NCBI RefSeq assembly: GCF_030409055.1
Contig: NZ_CP116619.1
Coordinates: 2,060,628 to 2,124,627 of the forward strand
Source of the DNA: Trichocoleus desertorum NBK24
GTDB lineage: Bacteria; Cyanobacteriota; Cyanobacteriia; FACHB-46
Direction: 5' to 3'
DNA length: 64,000 bases
Positions within the stretch are counted from its first letter, which is position 1, and every line of letters starts with the position of its first letter. Below are positions 26,547 to 34,547 of this stretch, piece after piece. The notes under the pieces are model-generated. The model saw only the letters and a program-made list of their open reading frames with translations, was not told the origin of the DNA and did not search any database. Made by a program: the position numbers and the translations under genes.

Positions 26547-26828
26547 TTAGAAACTGCCTTCCCAATCAGGGCAAGTTCCTTGATTTCCCCAACCATAGGG
26601 ATGGAACCCACAAATCAACAGATTGCGGCTCTCATAAGCAGTGCCATAAGTCACCCCATGATAGTGAGCGCAGCCTTGGCAAGCTTTAGGGCGGGAAGGC
26701 GCAGTCTCAATAAACCCAACTTGCGATCGCAAAATTTGCTGCTTGCTCTGCTGTCTATGCCATTTCACATAGTCGGCTCTCCTAAAAAAATAGTTAGCCT
26801 TCTGAAACGGATCTTGAGTGGTATTCAT
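26547..26828 (-). CDS. small Cys-rich hypothetical protein
   Basis: A 93-residue protein with four conserved-looking Cys in its second half: ACQGCAHYHGVTYG, then LLICGFHPYGW and GTCPDW. The CX2C plus two single Cys, with His and Trp, suggests a small zinc or iron site. The first half is basic and hydrophilic. No family is recognised, though the pattern recalls small cyanobacterial proteins. It ends six bases after the convergent VOC gene. The start ATG at 26828 has no visible ribosome-binding site. Confidence 0.6.
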   Translation of the reverse strand: MNTTQDPFQKANYFFRRADYVKWHRQQSKQQILRSQVGFIETAPSRPKACQGCAHYHGVTYGTAYESRNLLICGFHPYGWGNQGTCPDWEGSF

Positions 26829-27310
26829 AAAAAGTTTCTATAGGAGGTTTTAGCTTCTAGCCTAACCAACCAACTCTCGTTATGGCATCACTCTTAAGCA
26901 TACTTATGCTCTATGGTGTGCCTAAGGTGTGCCGCAAAAGACGTTGATTCTATCGCTTCAACAAGAAACAAATGCTAAAGCTTGGCTCAGGATTTCTAAT
27001 GTAACTTCTGGCGATCGCAGACCTCATAAAACTCAACTAATGTTTGTTTTAGAGTCATATTTTTAGCCTCTCTTCAAGAGAGCGTTTAACTGAAAATCAT
27101 GTCGAATAAATAATTAAAAGCACGATCAAAAAGGTATTTATACCTCCTTAATTAAGGCCAAATATTGAAATTAACTATGCCCCAAGCGGTACGAATGGAT
27201 CTGCCACGTCTCCTAAGCTGAATGCAGGATTATGAAAATCCAAAGTGAATTTTGAAATATTTTCCAACTTTCACTGCACTGGTTTGATTTAATAGGAGCC
27301 TGTCAGAAGT
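26829..27310. other. 482-bp intergenic stretch
   Basis: AT-rich gap between the divergent Cys-rich protein and Mn-catalase genes. I see a small hairpin CTCTCTTCAAGAGAG near 27070, and AGGAG 12 bases before the Mn-catalase start. No gene is visible on either strand. The size suits a regulated promoter for the catalase, but no operator can be named. Confidence 0.5.
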
Positions 27311-28000
27311 ATGTTTTTTCATAAAAAAGAACCCATCCATACTGTTCAAGTTAGTGAGCCTAATCCTCGTTTTGCTCAGTTGATGCTAGAGCAGTTTGGG
27401 GGAGCCACCGGAGAGCTTTCAGCCGCCTTGCAGTACTGGGTGCAGTCTTTTCATGTGGAGAATGCAGGAATTCGAGACATGCTGCAAGACATTGCGATCG
27501 AGGAATTTAGCCACCTAGAAATGGTAGGCAAGCTAATTGAAGTTCATACGAAAGATGTGGACCAAACAGAAGCTTACAAGAGCACACTCTTTGCAGTGCG
27601 TGGTAAGGGACCTCATTTTCTAGACAGCCAAGGAAATAACTGGACTGCCAGCTACTTGAACGAAGGCGGAGATGTGGTGCGCGACTTGAGAGCCAATATT
27701 GCCGCAGAAGCGGGTGCTCGTCAAACCTACGAAGAGTTGATCAAGTTATGTACTGATGAAGGAACCAAGAAAACCCTCGTTCATCTGTTGACGCGCGAGA
27801 TTTCACACACTCAGATGTTTATGAAAGCGCTAGATTCGATGGGCAAACTCACTGACCCGATGTTCGGTAACATCCAACCCGATGAGACGGTAGCGCTCTA
27901 CTTCAATTTATCGACGGATGGGGACAAGCCAGACGAACGGGGTCCCTGGAACTCCGAACCCACCTTCCAGTATGTGGCTGATCCACTAAATTCTAAATAA
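27311..28000 (+). CDS. manganese catalase-family protein
   Basis: A 229-residue ferritin-like four-helix protein of the non-haem manganese catalase family, which splits H2O2 with a di-Mn centre. Likely ligands are Glu35 (GATGELSAALQYW), Glu65 and His68 (IEEFSHLE), a Glu in AEAGARQTYEEL and Glu/His in REISHTQMF. It is shorter than the Lactobacillus or Thermus enzymes (about 270-300 residues); short forms occur in cyanobacteria. The start ATG at 27311 has AGGAG 12 bases upstream and AGAAG nearer. The downstream region was hit by an insertion sequence 55 bp after the stop. Confidence 0.9.
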   Translation: MFFHKKEPIHTVQVSEPNPRFAQLMLEQFGGATGELSAALQYWVQSFHVENAGIRDMLQDIAIEEFSHLEMVGKLIEVHTKDVDQTEAYKSTLFAVRGKGPHFLDSQGNNWTASYLNEGGDVVRDLRANIAAEAGARQTYEELIKLCTDEGTKKTLVHLLTREISHTQMFMKALDSMGKLTDPMFGNIQPDETVALYFNLSTDGDKPDERGPWNSEPTFQYVADPLNSK

Positions 28001-28054
28001 GTTCAGAAGCATAATTCTAGGGCGATCGCCTTCATCTCAGCACCTTCATCTCAG

Positions 28055-29490
28055 GTAATTGCTCAACCCAGTAGCCAATCTGTCTGCTGTGAGGTAAGGG
28101 CACGGGAAATGGCATCAAAGGCAGCAATGCCCTGACGCTTCGCAGTGTTGACAAGCGATCGCACCTGAGCGAATAGCTCCGCTCCCCAGTCCGAGCGGAA
28201 TCCGTTCGTCACCTTGCGAAAGACGACGCTCCAGCGCAACGCCTGCTCACTGGCATTATTGGTTGACGGAATTGTCTCATCCGTCAAAAACAGCAACAGA
28301 TGAGCCCGAATCTTCTGATAGCGTTTGAGCAACCGCTGTCCCTCGAGCGATTTGGGTTGCAGATTCAAGATCTCCCGCAGTAAGCCGCGAAATCGAGAGC
28401 AATACTGCTGAACGGTTGAGGCAGCCAGGGTGTGTCGTCGCCGTTGCAGGGCAATGGCTTTGAGGAGCAGCCATTTCATCCGGGGCGCAAACAACTCATC
28501 ACCCGCATCCATGGCATACTGACAATCGCGCAGTTGATGGGCTAGACACACTTGCCAGTCGTGCGCCGGATGGGCGGCCTGGGCACTGAATAAATCAGAC
28601 ACCCAAACCTGTGGTTGATGCCCCGCCATCACGGTATCAATGACCGTTTTGCCACGACTGGGACGAATCACGTGCAAACACACCTGGTCGTTCTGAAACA
28701 CCCATTCCCACTGGTTGGTCCCCTTCACTCGTGCCCCCGTCTCATCACTGCCGACGAGACGAGCACTGCGTAAACGTTCGACAATCTTGGCCACCGGGTT
28801 TTCTAGCTGAGAGCGCACCCGTTGCAGGAGATTGGCAATCGCTCCTTCGGACAGGCTGAGACCGTAAAGCTCACTCATCAGCTGGCTCAGCCGTTGATAG
28901 CTGATGGCATGGCTGTAACGGAGATAGGTCACTAAACTCACGACACTGGTGCCAAAGGGAGACCCTGGCTCCAAACCGACTGGAACAGGCGCTTCATACG
29001 CCTGCTGACAACACTGGCAAGTCCCACCGTAACGTTCAACCCGGGTGATGTGAGGAGTCATCGGCGGCAATTCAATGCGTTCGTAAGTCCCGCTCAAGCG
29101 TTGTGTTGATAGCTCCACTTCGACCCCACAGTGGGGACAACTCTTGGCTTGGGCAACGACGACTTGATCCGGTTGTTGGCTCAATTCTCGCCCACCGTTA
29201 CGGTGACTTCCCGTTTCCTCACCATTGAGGGCAGGGGACTGAGCCCTCCTCTGATTTGGCTTGAAGCCCTGAGAAGGAGGCAAACTTGAATTACGGGAGG
29301 TTTTCTTGACCCGTTTTTGCTTCAGCTTTTCGACCTCTGAGCGCAACGTTTGCAACTCCTGCCACAGCCCTTGAATCAGGGCATCCTTTTCTGCGTGACT
29401 CAGTCCAGCGAGAGGGGGCAGTTCCTTCATGGCAAAAGTTTATCATCTTCTACCAAAGGCGTGCTTAGGTCAACCTAGTTGAGCAATTAC
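28055..29490 (-). mobile_element. complete IS66-family insertion sequence (ISBst12-like, single ORF)
   Basis: A 1436-bp element. The ends are perfect 13-bp inverted repeats, GTAATTGCTCAAC at 28055 and its complement ending at 29490. It is flanked by the exact 8-bp direct repeat CATCTCAG (28047-28054 and 29491-29498), the duplication length usual for IS66. It contains one transposase gene on the minus strand and no tnpA/tnpB accessory genes, as in the ISBst12 subgroup. Perfect ends and duplication indicate a fairly recent insertion. Confidence 0.93.
28063..29430 (-). CDS. IS66-family transposase
   Basis: A 455-residue intact transposase. An N-terminal coiled coil (LWQELQTLRSEVEKLKQKR) and a Ser/Pro-rich linker are followed by the zinc-finger region (CPHCGVEVEL at 98-107, then GTCQCCQ at 137-142). 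The DDE core has LVGSDETGARVKGT, VWVSDLFSAQ and the Glu in TNNASEQALRWSVVFRK. The stop codon lies just inside the left terminal repeat. The ATG at 29430 is 60 bp inside the right end. All key residues are present, so it may be active. Confidence 0.95.
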   Translation of the reverse strand: MKELPPLAGLSHAEKDALIQGLWQELQTLRSEVEKLKQKRVKKTSRNSSLPPSQGFKPNQRRAQSPALNGEETGSHRNGGRELSQQPDQVVVAQAKSCPHCGVEVELSTQRLSGTYERIELPPMTPHITRVERYGGTCQCCQQAYEAPVPVGLEPGSPFGTSVVSLVTYLRYSHAISYQRLSQLMSELYGLSLSEGAIANLLQRVRSQLENPVAKIVERLRSARLVGSDETGARVKGTNQWEWVFQNDQVCLHVIRPSRGKTVIDTVMAGHQPQVWVSDLFSAQAAHPAHDWQVCLAHQLRDCQYAMDAGDELFAPRMKWLLLKAIALQRRRHTLAASTVQQYCSRFRGLLREILNLQPKSLEGQRLLKRYQKIRAHLLLFLTDETIPSTNNASEQALRWSVVFRKVTNGFRSDWGAELFAQVRSLVNTAKRQGIAAFDAISRALTSQQTDWLLG

Positions 29491-29561
29491 CATCTCAGTA
29501 ATAGTGAGCTTTAATAGGTCGCCTCAACCTTTTGACTGTTAGAGAGTTTAATGGTCAGAGG

Positions 29562-29783
29562 TTAGGCGATCGCAATTTGGGCTTGAAACCCCTGTACCAA
29601 AGCCTCTGGAATCGGACGCGGTCGCATCGTGGTACGTTCTACCCAAACCCATAGGGCTTCAGCGGTCACCAGTAAATCAGCTTCTCCCTGACGACGCATC
29701 TCATAAGGGCGGGTTGCTCTGGTGCCGCGCATTTCTTGGAACCAAGTGGTAATTTGCAGCTCATCTGCACTCAACTCAGCTCT
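29562..29783 (-). pseudogene. truncated hotdog-fold acyl-CoA thioesterase
   Basis: The open frame (29562-29774, TTG start) gives 70 residues that match only the C-terminal half of a 4-hydroxybenzoyl-CoA/YbgC-type thioesterase: LSADELQITTWFQEMRGTRA, YEMRRQGEADLLVTAEALWV, RPRPIPEAL. Full-length members have about 140 residues with the catalytic Asp in the missing half. Reading upstream in the same frame gives RAE and then an in-frame TAG at 29784-29786, and the sequence there already belongs to the end of the dehydratase gene. It is a remnant rather than a working enzyme. Confidence 0.65.
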
Positions 29784-30736
29784 CTAGCCAGAGGTAAAGG
29801 CTTGGCTGACTTGGGCTTTTTTCGGACTTTTGTCATCATTTGGCCGACTTGCGTTAAGTCTACGTTACCGCCACTAATAATCACCCCGATGCGAGCGTTG
29901 GGTAGCGACACGACTCCTTCTAACAAAGCCGCTGCCGCTAAAGCTCCCGTAGGTTCTACCACAATCTTGAGCCGTTCCCAGAGCCAAAACATCGTTCGCA
30001 AAATGGCTGATTCTGATACCGTCACCATGTCATGGACGTAGTGTAAGACTAAAGGAAAAGTAATCTGACCCAAAGCAGGGGTTCTAGCTCCGTCAGCCAC
30101 TGTGTCAGGGTTATGAACCGTTTGCAAAGTCCGGGTATAAAAAGAGCGGGTGGCATCATCGGCGCGGGCGGGTTCTACGCCAATCACTTGACATTGAGGA
30201 GAAAGAGCTTGAGCTGCGATCGCACAGCCCGAAAGCAATCCGCCACCACCACAACAAACCAAAAGAAGATCCAGCGGCCCTACTTCCTCAATTAATTCCT
30301 TGGCTGTAGTACCTTGACCTGCTATTACCTGGGGATGATCAAACGGTGGAATTAAGATGAGACCGCGATCGCGAGCCAGGTTTTGGCTCAACTCTTCCCG
30401 TGAGGCAGTTTGGCGGTTGTACAGCACGACTTCTGCTCCATACTCGCGCGTAGCAGTCTGCTTCACTACTGGGGCATCTTCTGGCATCAAAATCGTTGTG
30501 GGAATGCCTAAGACTTTTCCCGCAAGGGCGATCGCCTGAGCATGATTCCCAGAGGAATAAGCCAAAACACCTTGTTTTCGTTGAGCCTCACCTAGCTGAG
30601 CCAGAGCATTATAGGCTCCCCGAAACTTGAATGAGCCTGTGCGTTGAAAGTTCTCACACTTAAAGAAAACCTGGCTCTGAGTGCGTTGGTTGACGGTGTG
30701 TGAAGTGATTACAGGAGTCTGTGTTGCTTGGCCCAT
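29771..30736 (-). CDS. PLP-dependent threonine/serine dehydratase-like protein, 5' end in doubt
   Basis: A 321-residue fold-type II PLP enzyme: Lys37 in SFKFRGAYNAL for the Schiff base, SSGNHAQAIA and the phosphate loop CGGGGLLSG. It resembles threonine ammonia-lyase/serine racemase/hydroxyaspartate dehydratase. The family normally starts about 12-15 residues earlier. In frame upstream of the ATG the codons read VTYDDIVSAAQRL, which fits the missing N-terminus, but where a start codon is expected there is TAA (30776-30778). So either the internal ATG with weak AAGG is used, or the start codon was lost. Its stop overlaps the thioesterase remnant by 4 bp. Confidence 0.8.
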   Translation of the reverse strand: MGQATQTPVITSHTVNQRTQSQVFFKCENFQRTGSFKFRGAYNALAQLGEAQRKQGVLAYSSGNHAQAIALAGKVLGIPTTILMPEDAPVVKQTATREYGAEVVLYNRQTASREELSQNLARDRGLILIPPFDHPQVIAGQGTTAKELIEEVGPLDLLLVCCGGGGLLSGCAIAAQALSPQCQVIGVEPARADDATRSFYTRTLQTVHNPDTVADGARTPALGQITFPLVLHYVHDMVTVSESAILRTMFWLWERLKIVVEPTGALAAAALLEGVVSLPNARIGVIISGGNVDLTQVGQMMTKVRKKPKSAKPLPLARELS

Positions 30737-31156
30737 TAGCCTTTGAGCAGCGCTGACAATGTCGTCATAGGTGACTTAACAAAGGCCCAGGCGAAGTGAG
30801 TGGAGGGTTAGGAGTTACCATCGGTTTTAAGCCAGTTATGCCAGGATCTATGCCAAGATTTAGGCCAAACTCGCAGCGGCTCTAACGAGTCGAATCAAGG
30901 CCAGTCAAATCAAAGCTAGTCGAATTCAAGGCCAGTCGAATCAAGGTTACCTGCCAGTGGTCATCACCTCAAGCTTGGCGGGTAGTTCAAGAGAGGTGGC
31001 TTTGCTGCATAGGGTATCTGGCCCCTATTTTGGGATTCATAAGGCTGCGTTAAGATCATCACAAGTAGATGTAATTTGTCCTCGACACCTAGATAGATCC
31101 ACTGAAGGCTAGTTAATGGGTATGCTAGATCTAGGTTTTGGCTTTGAGGGAGCAGG
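30737..31156. other. 420-bp intergenic stretch with tandem repeats
   Basis: Between the dehydratase and the lipoprotein. It contains the codons of the lost dehydratase N-terminus (30737-30775), a degenerate 12-13-bp tandem stretch (TATGCCAGGATC, TATGCCAAGATT, TAGGCCAAACTC, about 30836-30873) and four 15-16-bp repeats at 30888-30948. No gene is supported; the 108-codon minus-strand frame from 30964 is a shadow. Confidence 0.65.
30888..30948 (+). repeat. four tandem 15-16-bp repeats
   Basis: Units AGTCGAATCAAGGCC, AGTCAAATCAAAGCT, AGTCGAATTCAAGGCC and AGTCGAATCAAGGTT follow each other without gaps. The third has one inserted base. They lie about 210 bp upstream of the lipoprotein start and could be a binding array or a slippage product. 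Confidence 0.75.
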
Positions 31157-31378
31157 ATGCCCAAACTTCGACACGGATTGATACACAGAGCGATCGCTTT
31201 AGGGTTCGTGGGATTGATGGTTGGGTGTGCAACGCAGAGTGAACCGCCACAAGCAACGACACCTGGCCTGCTTCCAGTGAATAAAGCCAAGAATGCCGCT
31301 CAAGATGCTCAACAAAAAGCAGTGCAGCGAGAGCAGATAAATCCAGAAGAGCCACAAGTGCAGCAATCAGGCCAGTAA
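31157..31378 (+). CDS. small lipoprotein
   Basis: A 73-residue protein with a basic N-terminus, a hydrophobic core (AIALGFVGLMVGC) and the lipobox ending at Cys24, so it should be lipid-anchored at the membrane. The mature part is Gln/Pro/Ala-rich and low in complexity (NAAQDAQQKAVQREQINPEE), with no known domain. The ATG at 31157 follows GAGGGAGCAGG, a good ribosome-binding site. It is read alone; the role is unknown. Confidence 0.8.
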   Translation: MPKLRHGLIHRAIALGFVGLMVGCATQSEPPQATTPGLLPVNKAKNAAQDAQQKAVQREQINPEEPQVQQSGQ

Positions 31379-31601
31379 GCGACTCGCAATGCGTTTAGTA
31401 AAAACTATTGGAGATAGAGTTGCTGTGGTTATTTGTTCTGCTACTATGCCCAGCGTGTTGCTAGTGACATCAGCTCTACATCTTCGACTATGCCTACGAT
31501 AGAGCCTACTAGAGGTTGAACATGTCTCACTCGAAGGAAGATAAGCTACTTGCCTTCGAGTTAAATCTAAAGATAGCTTCTATTACCTCATCCTAGTGTG
31601 T

Positions 31602-31922
31602 ATGTTCCCTGTGTCTGCATCTGAAAATCCGCTAGTTCCAGGTCCCTGTCCATTCATTTCCCCCGCCTATAGGCAAGCCCTAGAACCCTATACCGAACCG
31701 GAGCTATTAGAGCTGTCCGATCACAAGCCCCCCATTACGCAACTCGCGATCGCCACTCCTACCGCTACTTTGGTGTCTAAGCCCAATCGCATGGAGGTGG
31801 CCTTGGCTTGGTTAGTCGTAGGTGTTTGCATGCTGGGAGTCACTTCCACGTGGAACCTGGCTTTTACAGCCCCCTCTACCACTCAGACAAATCAAGTTCC
31901 ATTAGAGCGATCGGGCAGCTAA
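31602..31922 (+). CDS. hypothetical single-pass membrane protein
   Basis: A 106-residue protein from the ATG at 31602; a GTG two codons upstream is possible. The N-terminal half is Pro-rich and hydrophilic (ISPAYRQALEPYTEPELLEL), and one transmembrane helix lies at about 65-87 (VALAWLVVGVCMLGVTSTWN), followed by a short Thr/Ser tail. No family is recognised. It precedes the coiled-coil protein at 31957 by 34 bp on the same strand, so they may share a transcript. Confidence 0.65.
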   Translation: MFPVSASENPLVPGPCPFISPAYRQALEPYTEPELLELSDHKPPITQLAIATPTATLVSKPNRMEVALAWLVVGVCMLGVTSTWNLAFTAPSTTQTNQVPLERSGS

Positions 31923-31956
31923 GCGATCGGCTGAGGCTATTGAAGAGGCAGCTTCT

Positions 31957-32340
31957 ATGAATCGTCGTTGGCTGAGAATTCTTGGGGTTACTAGTTTAGT
32001 AATTATGGGCTTGGTGCTGTTACCAGGTCGCTTGACAGCTCAATCTACAGCCTACTTAGAATCTCGCCTGTCGCGATTGGAGTCCGATAACTATCAGTTA
32101 CGGGCTGAGCTGAGTCGTTTGGAATCTCAAATTTATAATCTGAGTCGCTCAGGAGCACGTTTACCAGAGCCGAGTCGTCCTGCTGCGCCTACTGTTACAC
32201 CCCCCAGACCTACTCCTGCTAATACTCCTATTGTGGACCGCCTAGCAACCCTACTCATTGAGCTAAAAGAGCGAGTGACCAATGTAGAAGCTCGCATGAC
32301 TCGTTTGGAAAAAGCTAACGCCTCGCAGCGATCGCCCTAA
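31957..32340 (+). CDS. exported coiled-coil protein
   Basis: A 127-residue protein with a signal peptide (MNRRWLRILGVTSLVIMGLV, cleavage likely after LTAQS), a coiled coil at about 33-65 (YLESRLSRLESDNYQLRAEL), a Pro/Thr-rich linker and a second short coiled coil near the end (LIELKERVTNVEARMTRLEK). It is probably periplasmic and oligomeric. The family is cyanobacterial and uncharacterised as far as I can tell. The ATG at 31957 has GAGGCAGCTTCT before it. Confidence 0.8.
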   Translation: MNRRWLRILGVTSLVIMGLVLLPGRLTAQSTAYLESRLSRLESDNYQLRAELSRLESQIYNLSRSGARLPEPSRPAAPTVTPPRPTPANTPIVDRLATLLIELKERVTNVEARMTRLEKANASQRSP

Positions 32341-32441
32341 CCATTGCCTGAGCCATAAACATTGCCTGAGTTTGCTAATTCCAATTTCAGCAGCCACCAT
32401 TGCCGCCTAAGATCGAGTTAGGCAAACCTAGAAACCCGATC

Positions 32442-33152
32442 ATGAGCGACACGCCTTCTCAACCACCACAAACTTACAAAGGTGGACTTCTATATCACCT
32501 AGTTTGGATGTCAACAGGCGCGATCGCTCTCACAGCTCTAATCATGGGATTGGGAGTTTGGCGCTCTGGTCAAGAATTTTGGTCAGATTTTCAAGCTCTC
32601 TGGCGGCCTGTAGAAGCTGCCCCTCAAGTAGACGTGAGATCGGTAACATTGAGACAAATCCAGGGGGTTAGTGAGCTGAGTACTACGGTTTTCGCGATGG
32701 AGGCGATCGTCCCTACCCGTCAAGACCGTGAGTTGGCAGGGTTTGTGGTTGGCACTACTAAGTTGCTGTACATTGCTTATGGTGAAGTGAAAGCAGGCGT
32801 TGATTTAGAGCAATTACAACCCCAAGATGTGGTCGTAAAGGGTGAGATGATCCAAATTCGTCTGCCACCCCCACGGATACTAGATGCCAAGATTGACGTG
32901 ACGCGATCGCAAGTGTACGACTACGATCGCGGTCTTTTAGGATTAGGGCCAGATGTTGCGCCTGACTTGCAAACCTTAGCCGAGCGACAAGCCCTAGAAA
33001 AGATTGTGGCGACAGCTTGCCAAGAAGGAGTCCTACAAAAAGCGAATGAGCGGGCACAGCAAGTCGTCAGTCAACTTCTGAGCACTACTGGATATCCACA
33101 AGTTGTGATTACGACTCAGCCCCCTTTACCAGAAACTTGCCCTGCAACCTAA
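32442..33152 (+). CDS. DUF4230-family membrane-anchored protein
   Basis: A 236-residue protein from the ATG at 32442 (MSDTPSQPP); an in-frame TTG at 32400 is weaker. One transmembrane helix at about 22-46 (WMSTGAIALTALIMGLGVWR) is followed by an extracytoplasmic DUF4230 domain: LRQIQGVSELSTTVFAMEAI, LLYIAYGEVKAGVDL, IRLPPPRILDAKIDVTRS and a helical C-terminus. The domain is widespread in bacteria, of unknown function. It lies about 100 bp downstream of the coiled-coil exported protein, in the same direction. Confidence 0.88.
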   Translation: MSDTPSQPPQTYKGGLLYHLVWMSTGAIALTALIMGLGVWRSGQEFWSDFQALWRPVEAAPQVDVRSVTLRQIQGVSELSTTVFAMEAIVPTRQDRELAGFVVGTTKLLYIAYGEVKAGVDLEQLQPQDVVVKGEMIQIRLPPPRILDAKIDVTRSQVYDYDRGLLGLGPDVAPDLQTLAERQALEKIVATACQEGVLQKANERAQQVVSQLLSTTGYPQVVITTQPPLPETCPAT

Positions 33153-33235
33153 AATGCGACGGGCACCACTTCACTCTAAAATCATCAGCAGGAACGCTTT
33201 TTTCCGGTGCAGCCGTCTGGGAAGGAACTAATAAC

Positions 33236-33682
33236 ATGCCAGAATTTTTCAGCCCCCAACTCGATCCAACCGAGCAAAGTTGGCGGCAACAGCTAGAACT
33301 CTTTGTCGAAGCTCACCAGCAAGAGTTAGCAGCCTTAACTTGGGGAATCTCTCTGAATCCAGAAGCTGAACGAGGAATTCTAGGAGTTGATTTTCAACCA
33401 TCTCCCCATTTGGTATTTTGCTCTGTGGACGCGATCGCAGAACTGAACCACAAAGTAGGCAACCGAATTCAAGAAATTCTAGGGATTATTGATGCTCACC
33501 AGCCCGAAGAAGAAGTCTTGATGCTAGGTCTGGGTAAGGGTAAAGGTTTCGAGTTCAAGCTGGTCCAGTTCAAGCCAGAACCTGCACCACCTCAGTGCTA
33601 CGAACAGAGCACTACCAACGGTGAAGCATCCTTACAACAGCTAGAACAACAACTTAATGAGTACTTGAGTCAGTGGAGTTGA
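33236..33682 (+). CDS. conserved cyanobacterial protein, CcmS-like
   Basis: A 148-residue soluble protein. The ATG at 33236 follows GAAGGAACTAATAAC; the upstream frame is not supported. Features are QQELAALTWGISLNPE, LGVDFQPSPHLVFCSVDAIA, LNHKVGNRIQEILGIIDAHQ and a C-terminal helix. From memory this pattern matches the cyanobacterial family named CcmS, a beta-carboxysome assembly factor; I cannot check that here. No carboxysome gene lies in the window, so the context neither helps nor contradicts. Confidence 0.75.
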   Translation: MPEFFSPQLDPTEQSWRQQLELFVEAHQQELAALTWGISLNPEAERGILGVDFQPSPHLVFCSVDAIAELNHKVGNRIQEILGIIDAHQPEEEVLMLGLGKGKGFEFKLVQFKPEPAPPQCYEQSTTNGEASLQQLEQQLNEYLSQWS

Positions 33683-33779
33683 TCTGATTAGCACTCAATT
33701 TAGCAACTAAATTTTGTAGGCGCGATCGCCTCTGGCCCTAAAACCTTCTGGTAACGCTCTTTGGCAAGGGGCTTAAAAT

Positions 33780-34139
33780 CTAGCTCGCAAGACGCAATTC
33801 TGGTTGGTACTCTGCTAAAGCTAAAGATCGCGACCTTTCAGAAAGCTGAGTGAGACAGACTCGATTCTGCTCATCAATCAACTCTTCCTTCTGCAACAGT
33901 TCCAAAATGGTTTGACACAACAAACCTTCCACCTGCTGAGCACGACTCGCCAGCCAGTGGTGGGTAGCGGCATCTTCAGGAAACTGCTGAATGCAGTCAC
34001 TGGTGTACTGACGAAAAGCTCTGACCTCTTGCACCAGGCGGACTAAATAGCTGGGGCACTCGCAAGCAAGGACATCCGCCGCCTCACAAATTGCATATAA
34101 GTCTTCGTCAGACAGTTCTGTAGAGATTCTAATTTTCAT
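33780..34139 (-). CDS. hypothetical helical protein
   Basis: A 119-residue acidic and helical protein with Cys at several sites (YAICEAADVLACECPSYLVR, then SDCIQQF, LLCQTI and RVCLTQL). No signal peptide or membrane helix. It starts MKIRISTELSDEDLY at an ATG at 34139. No family is recognised. The codon use and clean frame support a real gene. It lies 90 bp downstream of another hypothetical gene on the same strand and may be co-transcribed with it. Confidence 0.68.
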   Translation of the reverse strand: MKIRISTELSDEDLYAICEAADVLACECPSYLVRLVQEVRAFRQYTSDCIQQFPEDAATHHWLASRAQQVEGLLCQTILELLQKEELIDEQNRVCLTQLSERSRSLALAEYQPELRLAS

Positions 34140-34229
34140 AGTCTGGTGGATCAGGCTTGTGTCGGTCAGGTGGCGGGGATTATGTTGACAGGTAAAGGCT
34201 ATTCAAGCAGCTCAAGCAAAAAGCTAAGC

Positions 34230-34547
34230 TCAGCAAGCTACTAATCTAGAGGTGGCAGGTCTAGAGGTAATAGGTCTTGGCTGGTTAGCAGGCTTTTCTG
34301 CAAGCTGGGGTAGCGATCGCAAGCTCACCCAAACTGCATATCCTAAGGCTGATGCTGTAACAATGGCTGGAACCCCTTGATCTACTAGTTCACATGCTCT
34401 CTGATAAGCAGACAACCGAGCACTTAAGCTGAAGTCATGAACGAGTTCATAGAGATCGCCCTGATGGCGCATCCCCTGTCTCACAGAGGCATTGAGATAA
34501 AAATTGAAGCGATGGACTAGCTCTTCGTTTACGACAATGGGCAACAT
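34230..34547 (-). CDS. hypothetical protein
   Basis: A 105-residue protein with a helical first half (NEELVHRFNFYLNASVRQGM, LYELVHDFSLSARLSAYQRA) and a weakly hydrophobic segment near 64-78 (AIVTASALGYAVWVSL), then a Pro/Ser/Arg tail (PITSRPATSRLVAC). No family is recognised. The ATG at 34547 has no clear ribosome-binding site. It is the first of two minus-strand hypothetical genes and borders a 1.1-kb gap. Confidence 0.6.
   Translation of the reverse strand: MLPIVVNEELVHRFNFYLNASVRQGMRHQGDLYELVHDFSLSARLSAYQRACELVDQGVPAIVTASALGYAVWVSLRSLPQLAEKPANQPRPITSRPATSRLVAC

Noticed and set aside
30964-31290. 108-codon minus-strand frame over the lipoprotein gene
   Set aside because: Antisense to a gene with a good ribosome-binding site and lipobox; no family.
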